The notes under the pieces are model-generated. The model did no database searches. It was not told the DNA's origin and saw only the letters and a program-made list of their open reading frames with translations. A stretch of DNA of 64,000 nt from Cerrena zonata (taxonomy: Eukaryota; Basidiomycota; Agaricomycetes; Polyporales; Cerrenaceae): assembly GCA_038087015.1 (NCBI GenBank), contig JASBNA010000034.1, forward strand, positions 1-64,000. Direction: 5' to 3'. Positions 1-11,672 of the stretch are shown here, in pieces. Position 1 is the first letter of the stretch; each line of letters starts with the position of its first letter. A program made the translations under genes and the position numbers.

Positions 1-333
1 CTTTTCCACCTCCTCCACTCTTCCATCTCCAATGGATGACAAATCGGAAGCGTGGTCAACTTCTTCCACCACCACACTGATCACCACAGAATCGAAAGGA
101 ATCCAGACAGAATCTCTCGAAATCGACACATCGACACCTGTCAAATCTGCATCGAATCTCCTGTTCGATCATCTCCAGTTGTATTCGACGATGACGACGC
201 CTCAAAGCCTTACGACTTTGTTGCACGTACAGCCTCCTGTTTTTTCACTGGTTTATTTATCGGATCTTTCATCACGCTTTGCTTATGGTCCTCGCACAGG
301 CGAGAAATGGCCATCGCACATCACTTCACCTGA
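1..333 (+). CDS. 3' end of a truncated gene, probable membrane protein
   Basis: Only the last part of this gene lies in the window. The frame ending at the stop at 331-333 gives an acidic stretch (FDDDDASKPYDF), then one hydrophobic segment (SCFFTGLFIGSFITLCLW) and a short basic tail, which suggests a C-terminal membrane anchor. Upstream, a different frame, open from base 2, gives a Ser/Thr-rich sequence (SEAWSTSSTTTLITTESKG) that looks more like coding sequence than the anchor frame does there; the anchor frame has a stop at 37-39. Either an unrecognised splice or a one-base frameshift between about 120 and 200 links them. The family is not recognised. Confidence 0.4.
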
Positions 334-1190
334 ACTGGGCCCAGGGTGCCCTTGCGATACCGTGTTTTTTCCACATGGGCTTACTTAACTTATTCAATTC
401 GAAATTGAATGTTGTATTGGATGTAATTCTATATGTATTTTTGGGGATTCGTTTTAGACGTCGTGTGTAGCAGTAGCAATTGTATGTTCGTTATGTAGAT
501 CTATGTCACCTATGATACTATGTTTTCTTTTCATCTAGTTTGAGAATATTTGCTGGTGTACTTACACACGTTTCCTTGTCCACCCTCATCACGGAGAACT
601 TCGAGCCCGATTCCAGGCACCGTTCGTTAGAACCGACGGGATCCATATTTAGTAAGTAACTTCGCTTATCATTACATCGATATCTTTTTCGTAACGTTTC
701 CTGCTGCAGAGATCATATCCTTGCACTGGTCGCGACTCGCTAGCGTGTCTGTCTTCAAGCTACACACGTACGCAGTACTTATAAGCTAGCTTCCAGGGCC
801 AAGTCTACCATATACAACACCATGAAAGCCGATCAAGGATGGACGATTTCCAAGACGTGTCATGTATATCATGACTCGGTGACTCGGATACGATAGCTGA
901 ACGTTAGTTCAATCGGTATGATCAGCATTCGTGTACGTGCCCCATGGTCAGGTCCGGTGAGCGTGTTCCTGACAGGTTATTACTTGGCTATCCGAAATCA
1001 GCATTCGTGCAGTATAGACCCGTACATTGCTTGGTGGCGCTGACTGTCGGTATGTTACTGTAACTTGGCATCACCTCGCCTCGTCATCTCTATCTTTACA
1101 CTCACTCCATATATACTAGCTTTTGATCATGCGCCGTATATGCCGCTGTGGTTGCCTGGCCAGTTTCCGAAAGGCACTTTGTCCGATATA
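334..1190. other. Intergenic region, nothing recognised
   Basis: About 860 bases between the end of the left-edge gene and the first S33 hydrolase copy. It contains short spurious reading frames only. I see no RNA gene, repeat or clear promoter element. Confidence 0.5.
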
Positions 1191-3652
1191 ATGGTAAAAA
1201 CCACACAGACTACGAAGAGCAGCTCATATCACCCCCATTTTGCTCCTGACATTCGTCGTCGAGTTAGACGGAGGCATTCCATTGCTACCATAATGCCATC
1301 GAAGGGTTTGAAACCGGATTCACCTCCACGGATGAATCCGACCTTCGTTCCAAACATCTTCGAGATACACCTTTGTTTTCTCGCAGACAAGCGTGGTGCT
1401 AATATTGGGCTTCATCCTACTATGTGTATTCGCTCCTCCGCTATCTGGGCTACAGCACTTCGGGCACAAAGAATGGCAGCGACCTGACTTGGAGGAACCA
1501 CAGCCAGATTCCATCGGTTTTGTTCGTTGGTGGCCATGCGGGTATTCCGAGTTAGCTACCAAATGTGGCTGGATGATGCAAGTGATTTGAACGGTTCACG
1601 GTGCACGATGTTTACCAGATTATTCTACTACAGTGTGCCAAAGGACTACTCGAATGCTAGTGCTGTACAAGTAAAATTGCTCTGAGCATTCTACCAGCCA
1701 AAGCCGAGCACAAGAAGGGACTGTCTCTCAACCCTGGTGGCCCCGGAGTACGCGGGAAAGGCCATATGTTCTTGAAAAAGGGGAGGTGCTACAGAAAGTT
1801 GTAGGTGCTATCTTCTACTTCCTATCGCGGGATGTATTCTGACCTGAATATCACAGATCGGAGACGAATATGATATCGTGGGATTTGATCCTCGGGGTGT
1901 AGGGGGAGACGGTGTAAGTATGATTGTTCTTCCTTAGGGCGCAAGTCCAATCTATCATTTATTCTAATCATGTTTCTAGGCCTTCGGTACAATGCTTCCG
2001 ACATAGTATGCCATACTCCGATTTCAAGTACAACACCATATTGGAGCGAGGCTATGAATATTCGTCGAACATGTCTTCAAGAGAACTGACGGAAACCATT
2101 CTTGCGCAACAGTTCGAGGGCCGATGCACTTTACAAGACCCAATTCAACCTCTGCGCGGAGAGGATGGGTGATGAATTGAAATACATGGGTACCACTACG
2201 GTCGCTCGGGACGTCGCCTTCATGGCTGAAACATTGGACGGTGATGATGCTTTGATGTAAGTCTAGTATTTTAAAAAGGAACTGTTATGTGCGAACTTAT
2301 ATTTCCGACAGCAATCTCTATGGCGGGTCATATGGTACTGTGCTCGGGCAATATATTGTAAATATGTAAGCCACCAATCATTCCTTTGCCGCTTTCCATC
2401 ATGTTGTTATTTTTAGGTTTCCCGACCGTGTCGGACGTATAGTCCTGGATGGTGTCGTTGACACCGTCCGTTGGACTAGTGAGTATCTTTCATGATTTCA
2501 ACACCAATGTTTCAATGGCTTACCATAAATTTAGGTACGCCTCCATACAAATGGGTCCGACAGTGGCTATCATCTACGGATGATACATACACACACTTTG
2601 TCTCGGAATGTTTCAATGCAGGACCGCAAGGATGTCCGCTTGTTGGTGAATCAGATAAAATCCCTTCAAACGTCAAGGATCGTATAGAAGCATTTATTAA
2701 TGGATTATATCGCCGCCCGCTTGCCGTTCCGCTCGCTAACAGGCCAGGACTTTTAACTGCAGGCCGTGCACGAAGTAGGTGAATGTCTATTCCAGTAAAA
2801 CCCAAATCTGACAACGCTTTTACCTAGATTATCTGATTATTACTCTTCTTAAACCTTTCGGCTGGCATGACGCATCTCATGCCATCAACGAAGCCATTCA
2901 TGGCAATGGAACACGCATTCTAAACTTCCTGAATGACTGGAAGCTATACAACGACCTCGAACGACCTGCTGTATCTTGCAGTGACGCACCTCCATTCATT
3001 CCCCCCTCAGCCGAGGATGTCGTGAATGAATATCTTGACGTCTACCATAATGTATCAAACTTCGTTTTCAGTGTGTTAACCACAGAACCTGATTCTGGAT
3101 GCCAATTTTGGCCTGTGAAACCGATCGAACGCTTTGTTGGTCCATGGAACCATACTCTTCGGAACCCTATTTTGCTTGTCAGCAATACGGTATGAATCCT
3201 AGTGTCATTACTGTAAAGTACAATTCACGATCGTGTCATAGGCGGATCCTGTAACACCTATCACTAGTGGACATTCAGTAGTTGATCTACTGGGCAATTC
3301 ATCTAGACTTCTTGTTGTGGATAGCCCGGGGGTACGTACTCACCGCCTTGACTTGGGAGAAATACTGCTGTTCTAATCTTTCTTTTAGCACTGTTCTTTG
3401 TCTCTTGAATCATTATGTATGGTTCATCATGTACAAGCTTATTTCGCTAATGGAACTCTACCAGAAGAGAACGCTGTCTGTAATGACGCTCTGAAGCCCT
3501 TCCCTGCCATTGGAAAGCCTTTATCTTCTCAAGAATTGTCGGATGAAGATCGCGCTCTGCTCTCCCAATTACGAGGACTCGGCGAACAATGGGAGATTGC
3601 GAGAGCAGGTTTGGATCATCGAAAATACGATGACTATTTCTGGTGGGACTGA
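1191..3652 (+). pseudogene. S33 family serine hydrolase (TAP-like), copy A, frameshifted
   Basis: First of three tandem paralogs of the alpha/beta-hydrolase peptidase family S33 (tripeptidyl-aminopeptidase-like). The 3' two-thirds are intact and spliced like copies B and C: nucleophile elbow YGGSYGT, catalytic Asp in NTADPVTP and catalytic His in SPGHCSL. The 5' part contains the matching membrane segment (VLILGFILLCVFAPPL), the VPKDY block and LNPGGPG (oxyanion region), but the frame breaks at three places: one base missing in the A run at 1673-1676, one missing in the G run at 1780-1783, and one extra in the G run at 2118-2120. The first shared intron, 1578-1633, has a GC donor (GCAAGT). 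The start is uncertain; 1191 is the best ATG but needs a further frame change to reach the membrane segment. This is either a decaying copy or a set of homopolymer sequencing errors. Confidence 0.75.
1578..1633 (+). other. GC-AG intron in S33 copy A
   Basis: At the position where copies B and C have a GT donor (GTAAGT and GTGCGT), copy A reads GCAAGT and ends in CTACAG. Splicing here restores the ...IVPKDY junction seen in both paralogs. GC-AG introns with a GCAAGT donor are a known minor class, so this alone does not inactivate the gene. Confidence 0.7.
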
Positions 3653-4000
3653 TAACCAATGTACCGAAAAGTTGAAAAGAGCCACTATGTATTGAATTGG
3701 GTAGAATGAATGCAATATTATGGCAACACCGCGGTTCTTCCGAGACAAGTTACCGTTCAGCATGTTGTTTACTTGAAGTTTGAGCGTCAATACCCAAAGG
3801 GGTTAGTTGATCACCGCCGTGACTATTGTGGTGGGAACTTGTAACAAAGTCTCCTAAAGACGATTTGATGTACGCATGTACACGTCAGGTATGTCGTGTT
3901 CTATGTGGGAGTAAGCGATGCCGCTCATTCTACTGGCGCATCCTATATTTACTTCGAAGTTGTCAAAGCTGGGCCCAAGGAACCTTCATTCTCATTCCCC

Positions 4001-6353
4001 ATGGCAGATGGCCTCAGGGAGCAAGAAAAGGGCGAGCTACCATTTACCTCCAGGACCAATTTGCAGGATAACAAGGACTCGAAACATGCTTTGAGGCATT
4101 GCGTCATCTTCATTTTGTTGATATATGTCGCCTTCCATTATGACCTAGGCGGTCTCTCTAAATATCTATCTAACCTCCACCAAGCATATCACAGCATCGA
4201 GCCCGTCGGTACTGTGAAGTGGGAAACGTGTACTTACCCCGATACTCTACACAACGCTGTGTGTGGATATATTATGTAAGTATTATGTTTTAAAAGTCAC
4301 TTCTGTTGCTTATTTTCGTAGTGTCCCCAAGGACTATTTCAACGCCAGTGCGGGAACCGCTAAGATTGCCTTGAGTAAATTGAAGGCAACCGGCGATCGT
4401 TTGGGGACTGTCCTATACAATCCAGGGGGCCCTGGTGGTAAAGCAAAATCCCTCATTGCAAGACGCGGCGACTTCGTTCAAATTCAGGTATATATGCTAC
4501 AGTTAACGTTGGCTGAGTGGTCCTACTAATTCACTTTCGCGTCTGAAGATTGGAACTCGTTATGATATCATAGGCTTCGACCCGAGAGGTGTCGGCGAGA
4601 CAGAGTAGGTACATTCTATCAAACATCACTCCCGCTAATATCGGAACTGTATGTTAGGCCTACGGTTCGATGTTTTGATAACAATTTCACTCATGCGGAC
4701 TTCAAACGGAATACTGTGCTCGAACGCAGTTATGATTTTGCAACTAATCAATCTTACGATGAGATGCGCGACCTCATAATCGAACAAGAAAAAGAATCAG
4801 ATGTCCTGGTGAGGACGCAATTCAGTCGTTGTGTGAAGAAGCTAGGCGAGGATCTGAAATACATGGGCACAAGTACTGTCGTTAGAGACATTGATTTCAT
4901 CACAAGGACACTCGAAGGAGAGGATGCACTTATGTAGGTGACACGGCAATCTATAACTAAGTGGATTGGCGTTGACAATGGCACACATTAGCAATTACTA
5001 CGGTGGCTCATACGGATCGATTCTAGGACAATATCTTGTCAATATGTATGATTGCCCCTATAATAGTCGCTCTGATAGTAACTAACCTTCACTCACAGGC
5101 TGCCCGACCGTGTAGGTAGAGTTGGTATTGACGCCATTGCTGATGCTACGCTGTGGAGCAGTGGGTTACACACATTATATAACGCCTAGTTGTACTGAAC
5201 GATTCTGTTTTCATTTAGCCAAACCTCCGTATCAATGGTACGATCAGTGGTTGAACCAATCTGAGAAAGCGTACAATGTCTTCTTATCGCATTGCTTTGA
5301 TGTAGGTTGTACATATTCACAATGAACCACTGACATTCATTCCATTGCTAGGCTGGACACGAGGCGTGTCCTCTTGTAATTTCTGGAGATGAAAGTCCCT
5401 CCGACATTGACTTGCGCCTTGAGGCTTTCCATGATAGCCTGTTCTACGAACCACTTGCTGTTCCTGATGCTATACAACCTGGTGTGCTAACGGCAGGAAG
5501 ATCTCGATGTACGTCTGATTGTCGCTCATGATTTCAGTCACTCCAACATAACTTCTACAGTATATATCACTATCGCACTAGAAATACCTGGAATTTGGCC
5601 AAAGGTTGCAAAGGAGTTTGCCGAAGCTATAGCCGGAAATGGGACTGGCCTTCTTAACGGCATAAGTTGGTGGAACAATCTGATCTACACAGACATGGAG
5701 CGCATTGCTATCACCTGCAACGACGTGAAGCCTTTCCCATCTCCTTCAACCGAAGAAATAGTGGATGGCTATCTTAACGTTTACCACAAAGTTTCGCGAT
5801 TCGTCTTTGGTGTTGTAACATCTGAGCCCGACGCTGGATGCCAATACTGGCCGTATACTCCCCCCGAACGTTTCGATGGACCTTGGAACCATACGCTAAG
5901 AAATCCAATGCTCATCATTAGTAGCACGGTATGCCATCCCCATCTCTCACGACACTGGTTCTTAATAATTCTATTTAAAGGCTGATCCTGTGACCCCTGC
6001 CGGAAAGCAAGTAGATGAACTCATGGGCTCTTCGTCAAGGTTGCTCTTACATGACAATCCAGGAGTATGAAACATATCTTCATCGTATAAACCTTCACTA
6101 ATATTAACGTTTCATTTAGCATGCTGGTTTCGCAGTTCCGTCACTTTGTCTTACCAAACACACTACGGCGTATTTCGAAGAAGGTATTTTACCACCAGAA
6201 GGAACCATCTGCCCGCTCGACGTGCCCCTCTTTCCTAATGGTACCAACTCGTTGTCGGCGGAGGGAATGTCAATTGAAGATTCTCTGAAGCTAGAGAAGT
6301 TGTGGAGATTCCGGCTCATATTGGAAGCTGCTCGTAGGGGTCTTGATTTTTAA
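4001..6353 (+). CDS. S33 family serine hydrolase (TAP-like), copy B, membrane-anchored
   Basis: A complete 11-exon gene. Exons are 4001-4275, 4322-4487, 4549-4604, 4658-4933, 4992-5045, 5099-5160, 5219-5301, 5352-5508, 5561-5928, 5981-6064 and 6120-6353, and the joined frame gives 604 residues. A short cytoplasmic N-terminus is followed by a single hydrophobic segment (HCVIFILLIYVAFHY), indicating a type II anchor with the hydrolase outside the cytosol. The alpha/beta-hydrolase core shows YNPGGPG (oxyanion loop), GFDPRG, nucleophile Ser in GGSYGS, Asp in SSTADPVTP and His in NPGHAGF. The C-terminal part matches the TAP-like C-terminal domain. Relatives include Streptomyces tripeptidyl aminopeptidase and fungal S33 hydrolases; the substrate cannot be read from sequence. 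The Met at 4001 was chosen because it is the first ATG before the anchor. Confidence 0.92.
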
Positions 6354-6647
6354 TACACAGGTTGAGGACTTTCACAGACATACCTTTGTACAATCCGGCG
6401 CTCAATGCACATCCGACTGTGTCGGATACTTTCTTCTCGTTCCCTGGGTTCGCATGATCTGTCGTCATAACATGGGCGTCGTTGATCTATAATTAGAAGG
6501 TAAAGGTCAGTTTATAAATTGACAGCACCCACGTCGACATTGGATCTACTTTTCTCTGACGTTCAAGTTGCGCTTGAGACGTAGGAGCTTCGAGTGCATC
6601 TCACTCGTTGTAGGAACGTGTATAGTTACACAACTCGTTGGCAACGT

Positions 6648-8922
6648 ATGTCGAAGAAATCCCCAGAACAACCTTTTGAGCCATCCTCTCTGGAGAAAGG
6701 AGAAAGGACTGCCGAGTACAATGACACTACTGGTGACCATCAACGTACCAAAGGGCTCAGTGTAACTCGTCTATTGTTGCCCGTGATACTATTTCTGTGT
6801 ATCAAAGTAGCTCTAGGTTCAAGAGACAGTCGGGATACTTCAGAACCCATGGGGACAATCGTTTGGAACCCCTGCCAAGGGCCCAATGATCTTCCGGGAT
6901 CTGAATGCGGACACATCATGTGCGTCGTATCTGCTGCTAGGATTATACATTTGTGCTAATTTTCCGCTCATCTTTTTGATGCCATCCTAGAGTTCCCAAA
7001 GATTACTTCGACCCAACAGTCGGGACGGTCAAAGTAGCATTAGGTCGACTGAAGGCCGTCACGGACCGGCAGGGCATCGTTCTTTTCAACCCAGGAGGTC
7101 CGGGAGCAGCAGCGAAGTCCTCCGTAACAACCAAAGGTAATGTACTCCAACAAAGGGTGAGCTAGACACATACTATATGATGAGCTATCAGACAATCACA
7201 ACTTACCGATAGATCGGTGACCACTACGATATCATCGGATTCGATCCACGAGGTATCGGTGAAACTGTGTAAGATTCTTCGTCTATTTTACACCATATAT
7301 CTTACCTGGCATAAAACAGGCCTGCCGTTCGATGCTTTAACGCTGATTTCACTTACAATGATTTCAAACGCAACACTGTTCTTGACCGTAGCTATGACTT
7401 TGCCTCGAACCAGACGTTTGAGACAATTCGTGCGCTGGTTCTTGATGAGGAGCGTGAGGTAGAAGCTCTTCTAAGGACTGCGTTCGCTCAATGTGTCAAA
7501 ACAATGGGGAACGAGTTAAAATACATGGGAACAACTACCGTTACGCGTGATATAGACTTCATCACAAGAACTCTCGAAGGAGATGATGCATTAATGTAAG
7601 TCATTGATTGGCTTGTTCTTTGCATACGACCAACTTGGGTCTAGCAATTTCTACGGTGGATCATACGGATCGGTCATAGGACAATACCTAGTGAATATGT
7701 AAGTCCTGTTGATCTTCCACATGTGTTACTCAACATTTACATACTAAACCAGGTTCCCCGACCGCGTTGGACGAGTTGTTATCGACGCCATATCCGATGC
7801 GACTCTTTGGACTGGTATGTTCATGTGATCCCACAACCATGATAAAATGACAAATCGTCCATCAGGTACCCCACCTTATCGTTGGTATCGCACAAAGTTA
7901 GTAAATTCGGAGCCTGTATACAGGACGTTCATCAGTGAATGTTTCAAAGTAAACATAAATAAAACAATTCCACCGTCAGTTGAGATAATTACAGAAGAAC
8001 TTTTAGGCTGGATCCGAAGCCTGCGCATTGGCTAAGGAAACGGATGCAGACCCTCAAGACATAGATGCTAGACTGGAATCTTTCCACAACAGTTTGCTCT
8101 ATAATCCTCTCCCGGTGCCGGATGCTACAATGCCAGGAGTGCTTACGGCCGGTAGATCACGGAGTGAGTCCACTAGAGAGCTCGAGAGTAGATTTGAGCT
8201 GGCTGACCTTGTATGCAGCGTATCTTACGACGTCATTGGAGACTCCGTCCAAGTGGCCGATGGTTGCACAGCTATTCGACCAAGCTATGTCCGGAAATGG
8301 GACAGGAATCCTTAGTAGCCTACAGCAACCGGGAATCACAGTGGATCTGGAACGACCAGCAGTGACGTGCAACGATGTGCAACCTTTCTCACCACCATCA
8401 ACGGAACAAATCGTGGACGAATATCTCTTCGACTACTACAATGTCACCCGCTTCATTTTTGGAATCTTGACTTCTGAACCTGATGCAGGCTGTCAATACT
8501 GGCCATTTACTCCACCCGAACGATTCAATGGTCCTTGGGACCATGTGCTCAACAACCCAATATTGATATTATCCAGCGAGGTCTGTCATGTTTTCTCTGG
8601 ACTTCAATGATTCCCAAGTTCACGTGTGTCTTGTAGGCCGACCCTCTGACCCCGGCTGGGAAAAGAGTGAACGAGCTTCTCCACGACTCCTCGAGGCTAC
8701 TCATTCGTCAAGGTCCAGGTGTAAGTGTTTGCTTCTAGATCTTGTGATCCTCTTACCCACTGTAATAAATCGTCGCAGCACGGGTCACTTTCTTTCCCAT
8801 CAGCTTGTATTCGGGGCCATTTGACCGCGTATTTCGAGAGTGGAACGTTGCCACCGGAAGGAACAGTATGCCCATTGGAGGGTGCTCTCTTTCCAAAGCC
8901 CTCTGTCGTTGGAGAACAGTGA
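6648..8922 (+). CDS. S33 family serine hydrolase (TAP-like), copy C, membrane-anchored
   Basis: A complete 11-exon gene whose intron positions and phases match copy B. Exons are 6648-6919, 6991-7156, 7213-7268, 7320-7595, 7645-7698, 7753-7814, 7866-7948, 8007-8163, 8219-8580, 8637-8720 and 8779-8922. The joined frame gives 571 residues. The N-terminal cytoplasmic stretch of about 45 residues is followed by the anchor (LLLPVILFLCIKVALG). Core motifs are FNPGGPG, GFDPRGIGE, GGSYGS (nucleophile Ser), SEADPLTP (Asp) and GPGHGSLSF (His). It is shorter than copy B because it lacks the last ~30 residues after the cysteine-containing C-terminal block. Eight of eleven exons have exactly the same length as in copy B, so the duplication kept the gene structure. 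It is likely an extracytoplasmic amino- or oligopeptidase; the substrate is unknown. Confidence 0.92.
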
Positions 8923-9584
8923 ACATTCTACGGATGTAGGATCTTTTAGCGCACTACAGTATCCCCTAGAATGTAGAGTAATGGAGACTGAGGCGCTCCA
9001 TTATTTAATGTATCTAAACCTGTGTTAGTAGTATGTCAGCGAACATATCACAGAGCCCAAGAATCCTGGTCAACATATGAGCCTGCAGGGGTACCTCTTC
9101 TCCATCTACATTCGATATCTTCTATCTGTCAACTGAAAATGCATCATGCAAACCTTCGTTAGTGAGTTTGCATCGAAAAATGTTCATCCAAATACATAAG
9201 TTGGATCGATGTCAGAGTGTCAAGACAGATGATCGTAACCGAGGAAACTCCGGGAAAGATCTAATGTGCACTTGTTCATGCAAGTTCACCGCTGTTCTAT
9301 TCCTAATATTAATATTGACCTGATTGATAGAGTTGAGGTTAGTAACATACTTGACATTAGTGCGTCGAAAGACTTACACGTCAGTATAAAAACATTTAGC
9401 TCACGAAATCCCTAATGTTTCGGTAACGGAACATAGTGGCTTTCGTCTAATGATCCACATCCACAATAATGCAGTCGGTGGCAATGTATACTTGTTGACA
9501 TGATGATCCCTGTCGGTGGCAATTTCCTTGGAAGCAAAGCACATGCTACCGTGATAGGAATGCAGGGCTTACTTGCTTCTTGCC
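8923..9584. other. Intergenic region, nothing recognised
   Basis: About 660 AT-rich bases downstream of the S33 array. I see no open frame with coding character, no RNA gene and no repeat. Confidence 0.4.
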
Positions 9585-9850
9585 AATAATGTCTACCACC
9601 AGATCAATGCCGCGGGACTCGAAGGTCTCCTGGGATCGCGGAAGGACGGAGACTACTGGAGGCAACTCCATTCGTATTTCCATCATCACAAGTCATGATG
9701 CCCAAAAGTCAAATTAACTTACCTGATGTGACGTCTAGACCGGTAGCCGTGACCAGGATCTGTCAATTAGCTTATGAACAACGGTACCTTTTCTACCGAA
9801 ACATCACAGGGAGACTCACGAGGATGCCCAAAGGATTTGATCCATGTGGA
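9585..9850 (-). pseudogene. Remnant of an MDR-type (zinc alcohol dehydrogenase-like) oxidoreductase
   Basis: On the minus strand, short coding-like islands separated by plausible GT-AG introns read ILVTATGLDVTS (about 9765-9728) and VVSVLPRSQETFESRGIDLV (about 9665-9610). The second resembles the segment after the nucleotide-binding fold in medium-chain dehydrogenases/reductases. No intact N- or C-terminus was found on either side and the islands do not join in one frame, so this is probably a relic. A flavin monooxygenase origin (ATG-D motif) is the alternative. Confidence 0.3.
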
Positions 9851-10125
9851 TCCCGACGCGACAAAGTTACCAAAATGAGTTGTATTCGTCTGCAGTCTGG
9901 TCCTTACATGCGGTCCAGGTGTTCTCGTCCAATATACCTTGACTTCCATGTGTTCAAAAAATCATTCGGAAATATGTTTCGAAGAGGATTCTAGACATCA
10001 CATGTGTGGTCAAGCACAGGATGCGTGACATGAGACGCACGTTCTGTTTGAACGATGACATCCCAGATGCAGTAAGTATCATCTCGGCCGTTTGAAAAAG
10101 AAGCATTTTCAATGCTGCAAAAAGG

Positions 10126-10132
10126 TATAAAA
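10126..10132 (+). promoter_or_regulatory. TATA box of the first thaumatin-like gene
   Basis: AAAGGTATAAAAGG is centred about 85 bases upstream of the start codon at 10213. The second thaumatin-like gene has the same core (AAAGGTATAAAT) at a similar distance. Confidence 0.6.
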
Positions 10133-10212
10133 GGATGTTAAGAATGGTCGAGAATAGGTTCAGCTGCCCATTGTTTTTGGTCACTCTCTGACAACTAGTA
10201 ACATCAGACACG

Positions 10213-11513
10213 ATGAAGACTTTAGCTGCACTCACTTCCCTTACGTTGGCAACCCTTGCTTCCGCGAGGACATTCACCGTCTATAATGGATGTCCTTTCA
10301 CGGTTTGGTCAGTATCCATGTTATCATAGTACCTTACCGTGCTGACCGACGCTCTTCTCCAGGCCCGCCGTAAGTTGTTACGATTACACCATCCAATGTT
10401 CAACGACTGAGAATGTTGTAGATGTTCACCGACTTGAATGTTGGTAGCGCCACTCCTGCTTTCACGACAGGGTGAGTGTCGGACTGTTAAAGCAAATCAT
10501 ATTTGACTCATATTCCGATGCGCAGCTGGCAAGCAGACGCATTCACCCACGTCACCTTCTCTGTGCCCAACAACTGGAAAGCTGGTCGTATTTGGGTCAG
10601 TCAAAGATCCCACCGAAATGCTACCATCTCCAACTTACCTTGTCACAGGCTCGTCGTAACTGCAACTTCAACGACCCCAACCCTGCAACCCAATGCGCTG
10701 ACGGAGGCTGTAACGGCGGTCTCGTCTGCGACCCACACACCGGTACCGTAAGCATCTTCTCTTCTCGCCATTTCCTCGGACTTCCCTCATTCCTGATCCC
10801 ATGGCTACCATAGGGTGTCCCTCCAGCTACTGTTGCCGAATTTACCTTGCAAGGAGATGGCTTCAAGGATTTCTATGACGGTACGTCCTCCCGGCCCGCG
10901 TTACTCGGCATGAAACAAGAAAACGCTAAAACAAATTGTTATCATTAGTTTCCCTTGTCGATGGGTACAATCTCCCCATGCGTATTGATAACAACAAAGG
11001 TTGTCACGTCGCCGACTGTCCCGTTGATCTTGGCCCCAACTGTATGTGGTCTAGAAGTGCTATGCTCAGATATGGTTATGCTGACTCGTGATCGTTTGTC
11101 AATGATCATAGGTCCTGCCCAATTGAAGGGTCCCTTTGACAGTACTGGTTTCCCCGTTGGTTGCAAGAGTGCATGCTTGGTTGATCCCAACCCTAGTACG
11201 CAAATTCCCATGTCATTTTCTTCCTTGAGACCTAATGAATCATTTTGCAAAAATAGCCAACTCCGCTAATTGCTGTAGCGGAAGCCACAACACACCTGCA
11301 ACGTGTCCCTCATCTGGCGTTCAATTCTACACCTACTTCAGTAAGCATTAAACCATCGCATTAATGTAATGTCTGAGGAACTCACATTTGATGGCAGAGA
11401 ACAACTGTCCCAACGCGTATGCTTACGCTTTCGATGAGAGCTCTGGCACGGCGCTCTGGACCTGTGACTCTAACCTTGCAGCTGATTATACTGTTACATT
11501 CTGCCCACCTTGA
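10213..11513 (+). CDS. Thaumatin-like protein (PR-5 / GH152 family), copy 1
   Basis: A ten-exon gene giving 254 residues: 10213-10307, 10363-10369, 10422-10471, 10526-10595, 10649-10747, 10814-10880, 10949-11041, 11112-11195, 11257-11340 and 11398-11513. Residues 1-18 are a signal peptide (MKTLAALTSLTLATLASA). The mature protein has the thaumatin fold signature (NNWKAGRIWARRNCNF, CADGGC, DFYDVSLVDGYNLPM) and about 16 cysteines placed as in large thaumatin-like proteins. It is secreted; fungal members are linked to beta-1,3-glucan binding or hydrolysis and cell-wall remodelling. Exon 2 is only 7 nt (G CCC GCC), and the same micro-exon occurs in copy 2, 38 kb away. A TATA box lies upstream. Identity is certain; the enzymatic role is inferred from the family. 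Confidence 0.95.
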
Positions 11514-11672
11514 AAGTAGAGCATACCAAGGTACTCCACAATGTAAATGTAGTCATGAGGAAAACATTCTTGATACGCGACTAGGTATCTGATATAATTG
11601 CATTTGGACAAGATGAGCAATACATGACAAAAAAAGCAGTCAGAGGGATCCGCGGAAGAAAACGAGCAACAT

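Noticed and set aside
9585..9850. A complete flavin monooxygenase (ATGLD motif)
   Set aside because: The motif order and neighbouring text fit a medium-chain dehydrogenase better and no FAD-binding start was found.
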